Notes under the pieces: model-generated
Told to the model about the DNA's origin: nothing
Databases searched by the model: none
Seen by the model: only the letters and a program-made list of their open reading frames with translations
Program-made: the position numbers and the translations under genes
DNA from: Bacillota bacterium
GTDB taxonomy: Bacteria > Bacillota > Clostridia > Oscillospirales > Acutalibacteraceae
Reading direction: 5' to 3'
Assembly (NCBI GenBank): GCA_009786275.1
Contig: WQTL01000446.1
Location: forward strand, 1-8,977
DNA: 8,977 nt
In this document: positions 6,107 to 8,977 of the stretch, piece by piece
How the letters are laid out: every line of letters starts with the position of its first letter
Numbering within the stretch: the first letter of the stretch is position 1

Positions 6107-6110
6107 TTTA

Positions 6111-7436
6111 TTGTCCAAGCTTATCATCGGCCTGACCGGGGCCTTTGGCAGCGGGTGTTCCTTTCTTTCAAGAATGTTTCTGGAAAGCGGCGCCCTGACG
6201 GACAAATCGGGCGGGCAGGGCGCAGGGGCGCATAAGCAGATCATATTTAAGCGCTGCAAGCTCTCTGACATCTTAAAGCAGGAATACGAAAAAGAAAAGG
6301 GACAAAAGATCACAGAAACCACGCCGCGATCCGTATTACAGGACTATGGGGATGCGTACCGAAAAGACAACGGGGCGGACGCCTTCGCAAAGCTGCTATG
6401 TGATGCGCTGGATGGGACTGCCGATGAGTACATCGTAATCGACAGCATCAGAAACCCCGCTGAAATCGAATGTTTTCGTAAAAAGTGGTCAAACTTTATT
6501 TTAGCAGCGATTTTTGCTGATAAGGAAATCCGGTTAAAAAGACTGCAAAATAATGGACTCTACAAGTCGAGAGATGAATTCGAACGGGACGACAAACGGG
6601 ACGAGGGCGGAAAGAGCCAACCGAAATATGGGCAACAGGTCCGTAAATGCTTTTTTGAAGCTGACTTGGTCGTGTCCAACAATCATTCCATCACAGTGCC
6701 GGAGCAGAACTACTACCAAACAATGCGATCCAGATTGGAAGGATATATCAATGCGTTCCTGCACCCGGAAAAAGCACAGCCCAGCCCCATAGAAATCGCT
6801 ATGGCGAACGCATATACGGTAGGACGCAACTCCAAGTGCATGAAACGAATGGTAGGCGCGGTTGTTGTGGATGCTGAATATAATTTATTAAGCTCCGGTT
6901 TCAATAACGTTCCCCCTTGGTCGAAAAGCTGCAGAGAGTCGCTTGGTTACTGCTACCGGGATTGGTACAGAGAGTATGTACGCGCGAAAAGAATTCAGAA
7001 CCAATTGGATTCCGCATATCCCGATAACGAAAAAAACGGCGATGTCGCCAAAGCGATCGCGAAAGATATCAAATCATTGGAACTGTGCCGTGCGATGCAC
7101 GCAGAGGAAAACGCGATCATGAACATGGTCGGACGCACCGCCTCCATTGGATTGCCTTTTGAAAGGTATGAGATAGAGGAAACAGCAAACGAAAAGCCGC
7201 TAAAAAGAGTCAAGGAATTCACACAGGACACCATTTTGTTCGTTACGACTTTTCCATGCAACCTATGCGCCAATAAAATAGTAAAATCAGGAATAAGAAA
7301 AGTGGTGTATTTTGAGCCCTATCCGGTGGACGAGGCAAAGATAATCCTGGAGGAAGGGCATGTTCCTTTTGTGCCTTTCGAGGGCGTTACGTTCCGCGCG
7401 TTTTTTAAGGCCTACCAGTATGGACAAAACGATTAA
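6111..7436 (+). CDS. avcD: AvcD/DCD-type antiphage dCTP/dCMP deaminase
   Basis: 441 residues from TTG 6111, which has AGGGG at 6098-6102 eight bases upstream. The in-frame GTG at 6069 lies before the expected transcript start. The N-terminal half is a P-loop nucleotide-kinase-like domain: GAFGSGCS (10-17), with Cys16 where Walker A usually has Lys, and VIDSIRNPAEIE (109-120). The C-terminal half is a zinc-dependent deoxycytidylate-deaminase domain: VGAVVVD (248-254), the catalytic HAE (His330, Glu332) and PCNLC (Cys383, Cys386). An insertion lies between the core strand and HAE (about 265-325). This fusion is the known AvcD/DCD defence protein, which depletes cytosine deoxynucleotides during phage infection. 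In Vibrio cholerae it is held off by the AvcI RNA; no AvcI-like gene was recognised here. The gene is much AT-richer than lysC, suggesting acquisition. Confidence 0.9.
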   Translation: MSKLIIGLTGAFGSGCSFLSRMFLESGALTDKSGGQGAGAHKQIIFKRCKLSDILKQEYEKEKGQKITETTPRSVLQDYGDAYRKDNGADAFAKLLCDALDGTADEYIVIDSIRNPAEIECFRKKWSNFILAAIFADKEIRLKRLQNNGLYKSRDEFERDDKRDEGGKSQPKYGQQVRKCFFEADLVVSNNHSITVPEQNYYQTMRSRLEGYINAFLHPEKAQPSPIEIAMANAYTVGRNSKCMKRMVGAVVVDAEYNLLSSGFNNVPPWSKSCRESLGYCYRDWYREYVRAKRIQNQLDSAYPDNEKNGDVAKAIAKDIKSLELCRAMHAEENAIMNMVGRTASIGLPFERYEIEETANEKPLKRVKEFTQDTILFVTTFPCNLCANKIVKSGIRKVVYFEPYPVDEAKIILEEGHVPFVPFEGVTFRAFFKAYQYGQND

Positions 7437-7480
7437 GCTTATGCTTCAAAAAATGAAAACTATATGGAAAGGTGACGAAC

Positions 7481-7651
7481 ATGGAAGAGATGGTCTTTAT
7501 CTGCCCTGAATGCCACAGCCTCGCTTACTATGACCCCTGCTTGAAACGCGTGTATTGCAGGAACACGGATTGCGAATGGAGCGAAAGTATCTATCTGCTG
7601 CAGCAAGACAATACGCTCTGCTTCGCCTGTGAAAACAGAGTTGCCGTCTAG
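7481..7651 (+). CDS. 56-residue seven-cysteine, zinc-ribbon-like protein
   Basis: Start is ATG 7481 with AAAGG (7468-7472) eight bases upstream; it begins 44 bases after the avcD stop in the same direction, with no terminator between. It has two CxxC pairs, Cys8/Cys11 (CPEC) and Cys47/Cys50 (CFAC). Between them are Cys20, Cys26 and Cys31. This spacing suggests one or two zinc sites in a compact ribbon. There is no membrane segment or signal. I do not recognise the family. Its position makes a shared transcript with avcD likely, so it could be a regulator, cofactor or antitoxin-like partner. That is inference from context. A competing minus-strand frame over the same bases (7460-7654) has no comparable ribosome site. 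The gene is short but well supported by start signals and cysteine pattern. Confidence 0.7.
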   Translation: MEEMVFICPECHSLAYYDPCLKRVYCRNTDCEWSESIYLLQQDNTLCFACENRVAV

Positions 7652-7663
7652 CAAAAGGAATCA

Positions 7664-7690
7664 CCCCGGGCTGCCGAAAGCAGTCCGGGG
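7664..7690. terminator. Hairpin between convergent small genes, probable bidirectional terminator
   Basis: CCCCGGGCTGC (7664-7674) pairs with GCAGTCCGGGG (7680-7690) over 11 positions with one G-U wobble, and the loop is CGAAA. It lies between the plus-strand 56-residue gene and the minus-strand 52-residue gene. On the minus strand it is followed by TGATTCCTTTTG, a modest T-run. On the plus strand there is none. It most likely ends the minus-strand transcript and may also serve the avcD side. Confidence 0.6.
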
Positions 7691-7706
7691 CGATATGTTG
7701 CTGTGC

Positions 7707-7865
7707 TCAGAGCGTGGCGCCGCGGCCGAAGGTCACCTCAAAGAACTTGAGGATGGCGCCGATGATCGGCCATTCCAGCATGTTCTTCCAGAAGGTCTGC
7801 ACGCCTTCAGCGTCCTGAATGAAGCCGAAGATGCTGTTCCAGAAGGTGGCGATGGATTCGAACAT
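7707..7865 (-). CDS. 52-residue Trp/Phe-rich small protein, unknown
   Basis: Start is the minus-strand ATG at 7865-7863, with a perfect AAAAGGAGGG seven bases upstream; the stop is at 7707-7709. The near-consensus promoter at 7918-7946 and the hairpin at 7664-7690 complete a self-contained transcription unit. The peptide has three tryptophans and nine phenylalanines and is largely hydrophobic or amphipathic (MFESIATFWNSIFGFI, then FWKNMLEWPIIGAILKFFEV). Acidic residues slightly outnumber basic ones, and there is no cysteine. An upstream in-frame extension to 7946 is possible but would include the promoter. I do not recognise the family. A membrane-active peptide, toxin-like peptide or small membrane regulator would fit the composition, but none is shown. 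It is convergent to the avcD operon. Confidence 0.7.
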   Translation of the reverse strand: MFESIATFWNSIFGFIQDAEGVQTFWKNMLEWPIIGAILKFFEVTFGRGATL

Positions 7866-7917
7866 TTTGAGTCCCTCCTTTTTCCAGTGTTTGCGTTCAA
7901 AAAACCGCAACGCAGAT

Positions 7918-7946
7918 ACTATAGCATGTTCCAACACTTTAGTCAA
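7918..7946 (-). promoter_or_regulatory. Strong sigma-A promoter of the 52-residue gene
   Basis: Read on the minus strand: TTGACT (7946-7941), a 17-base spacer, TGC as extended -10, and TATAGT (7923-7918). This is the closest to consensus of the promoters seen in this window. The transcript start is expected near 7911, giving a leader of about 45 bases. Confidence 0.8.
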
Positions 7947-8005
7947 GGGCTTTTTAGCACTTTTTTAAAATTTTTCCGCTGTGATGCGCTGAAAGGAGAT
8001 TTCCC

Positions 8006-8839
8006 ATGTTCCGAGCTGTGATCGCGCGCGTTTTGTCCATCCTGGTGGCCCCGCTGTGCCTGCTGACCGCGTTCATAACAGAGCGCAGCGAGGCCCCGCC
8101 CGAAAAACAGGCCCCGGCCATAACCGAGGAGAATTTCGGCCTGTTCGAGGCCATCCCCCGCTACCAGGGCGTCACCACCGACGGCGAAAGCTGGTACACC
8201 AGCTGGAACCTCGGCCTGCAGAAGACCGACCTGAAGCACAAGATCTTGGCGAGCAATTTCATCGCCGTGCCGCTGAAATTCCTGCTGGAGGGCAGCAACC
8301 ACATCGGCGGTATCAGCGTGTACGGCGGCAGGCTCTACTGCCCGCTGGAGGACGGCTCGGATTACCTGAAGCCCTACATCCTGGTCTACGACGCGGAGAC
8401 CCTGCGCTGGACCGGGGAATCCTACCTCCTGCCGCGGGAGCTCCACGTGGACGGCGTGCCCTGGGTGGCCGTGGACGGCCCGCGGGGCGTGGCCTATACC
8501 GCCGAGTGGAACAAGGCGCCGGTGCTCAACGTGTTCTCCCTGGAGGATTTCACCCTGGTGCGCACCGTGCCGCTGAGCGAGCCCCTGGACCGCATCCAGG
8601 GCGCGGAGGTCTATGACGGCGTGCTCTACTGTGCGGCGGATACCAAGGACAGCCACACCATCTGGGCCGTGAACCCCGAAACCGGCACTGCCGCCAAGGT
8701 GTTTGACCGCTTTCTGGACAACGCCGTGGAGGCCGAGGGCATGACGGTGCGGCCCATGCCGGACGGGTCGTTCTTCCACTGCCTGGAGACGGGGAAATCG
8801 CGGGTGAACGTGAGGTTCAGGCATTATGGGAGGCCGTAG
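8006..8839 (+). CDS. Signal-anchored beta-propeller-like protein, unknown function
   Basis: 277 residues. The start is ATG 8006 with AAGGAG at 7993-7998. Residues 5-24 (ARVLSILVAPLCLLTAFI) form a signal peptide or membrane anchor with no lipobox cysteine in the usual place, so the rest probably lies outside the membrane. The body shows repeated beta-propeller-like units such as GGISVYGGRLYCPLED, YILVYDAETLRWTGE, VLNVFSLEDFTLVRTV, GAEVYDGVLYCAADT and TIWAVNPETG. These resemble SMP-30/YncE/WD-type blades, each with a hydrophobic strand and an acidic turn. No catalytic motif was identified. GC is high again, unlike the avcD block just before. It is divergent from the 52-residue gene across 140 bases. 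A TAAAAT at 7966-7971 may be its -10, but no good -35 was found. A binding or sensing role is a guess. Confidence 0.8.
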   Translation: MFRAVIARVLSILVAPLCLLTAFITERSEAPPEKQAPAITEENFGLFEAIPRYQGVTTDGESWYTSWNLGLQKTDLKHKILASNFIAVPLKFLLEGSNHIGGISVYGGRLYCPLEDGSDYLKPYILVYDAETLRWTGESYLLPRELHVDGVPWVAVDGPRGVAYTAEWNKAPVLNVFSLEDFTLVRTVPLSEPLDRIQGAEVYDGVLYCAADTKDSHTIWAVNPETGTAAKVFDRFLDNAVEAEGMTVRPMPDGSFFHCLETGKSRVNVRFRHYGRP

Positions 8840-8847
8840 GATACGTA

Positions 8848-8869
8848 GAGACGCACGGCAGTGCGTCTC
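8848..8869. terminator. Perfect 9-bp hairpin after the propeller gene
   Basis: GAGACGCAC (8848-8856) pairs exactly with GTGCGTCTC (8861-8869) around the loop GGCA, beginning eight bases after the stop codon. The following sequence is CTTCC rather than a true T-run, so termination would be weak. It may also be a dispersed palindromic repeat. Confidence 0.5.
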
Positions 8870-8977
8870 CTTCCAAAGGATAAGCTTTAGCGTGAAAACC
8901 AACTGCCAGTAGCGCCATATCAGGCAACAAGAAAACCAGCGTACGCGCAGGCACACACTTTCGAGGTATAGCGAGGG
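8870..8977. other. Downstream edge, no gene recognised
   Basis: In these 108 bases I see no ribosome site, promoter pair or protein-like frame on either strand. A minus-strand open frame that starts here continues across the whole propeller gene antisense, and I judge it a shadow. Confidence 0.4.

Noticed and set aside
6069..6110. GTG 6069 as the avcD start
   Set aside because: It lies upstream of the predicted transcript start and overlaps the -10 region. TTG 6111 has an SD at 8 bases and starts just before the P-loop.
7460..7654. Minus-strand 64-codon frame opposite the seven-cysteine gene
   Set aside because: It has a poor ribosome site and no motif, while the plus-strand frame has SD, spacing and cysteine pairs.
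7943..8956. Minus-strand 337-codon frame antisense to the propeller gene
   Set aside because: Its composition is that of a GC-rich shadow, and it also covers the divergent promoter region.

Overview
The window looks like chromosome from a high-GC member of the Firmicutes/Clostridia, perhaps an uncultured gut Oscillospiraceae-like or Christensenellales-like bacterium. The reasons are strong AGGAGG-type ribosome sites, sigma-A promoters with extended -10 elements, a Clostridia-like spread of gene families (S41/CtpA-like protein, Hom and LysC with ACT domains, MreB family, zinc-ribbon plus DUF4190-like protein), and palindromic intergenic repeats. The taxonomic placement is inference. No rRNA, tRNA, CRISPR array or transposase gene was seen.

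Layout. Positions 1-149 hold a hairpin-forming inverted repeat and a promoter. Positions 177-1487 encode a membrane-anchored PDZ/S41-like protein whose catalytic Ser and Lys appear displaced, followed by a terminator. A promoter at 1778-1806 drives an apparent operon: homoserine dehydrogenase (hom, 1843-3078), a short and degenerate MreB/actin-like protein (3096-3992) and a small zinc-ribbon membrane protein (4019-4432). The 374-base gap that follows (4433-4806) contains two inverted copies of a 58-base structured repeat that differ almost only by compensatory changes, another hairpin, and a possible 16-codon leader ORF just before aspartokinase (lysC, 4807-6015). lysC has a perfect internal ribosome site and in-frame ATG that would make a separate regulatory beta subunit.

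From about 6016 to 7990 the base composition turns visibly AT-richer. This block holds an AvcD-type antiphage dCTP/dCMP deaminase (6111-7436), a 56-residue seven-cysteine protein co-directional with it (7481-7651), and on the other strand a 52-residue Trp/Phe-rich peptide with a near-consensus promoter (7707-7865). It reads as a small acquired defence cargo between chromosomal genes. The avcD promoter sits inside a 21-position dyad. Read-through RNA from lysC would fold over the avcD ribosome site, while RNA from avcD's own promoter would not.

Positions 8006-8839 return to high GC and encode a signal-anchored beta-propeller-like protein of unknown function, followed by a hairpin and about 100 bases with no recognisable gene.

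How the genes relate: LysC and Hom catalyse the first and third steps of the aspartate pathway to threonine, methionine and lysine. The MreB-like and zinc-ribbon proteins share the hom transcript, but no functional link to it is evident. The most interesting candidates are the avcD block with its two tiny proteins and its insulated promoter, the degenerate MreB, and the covarying repeat pair.
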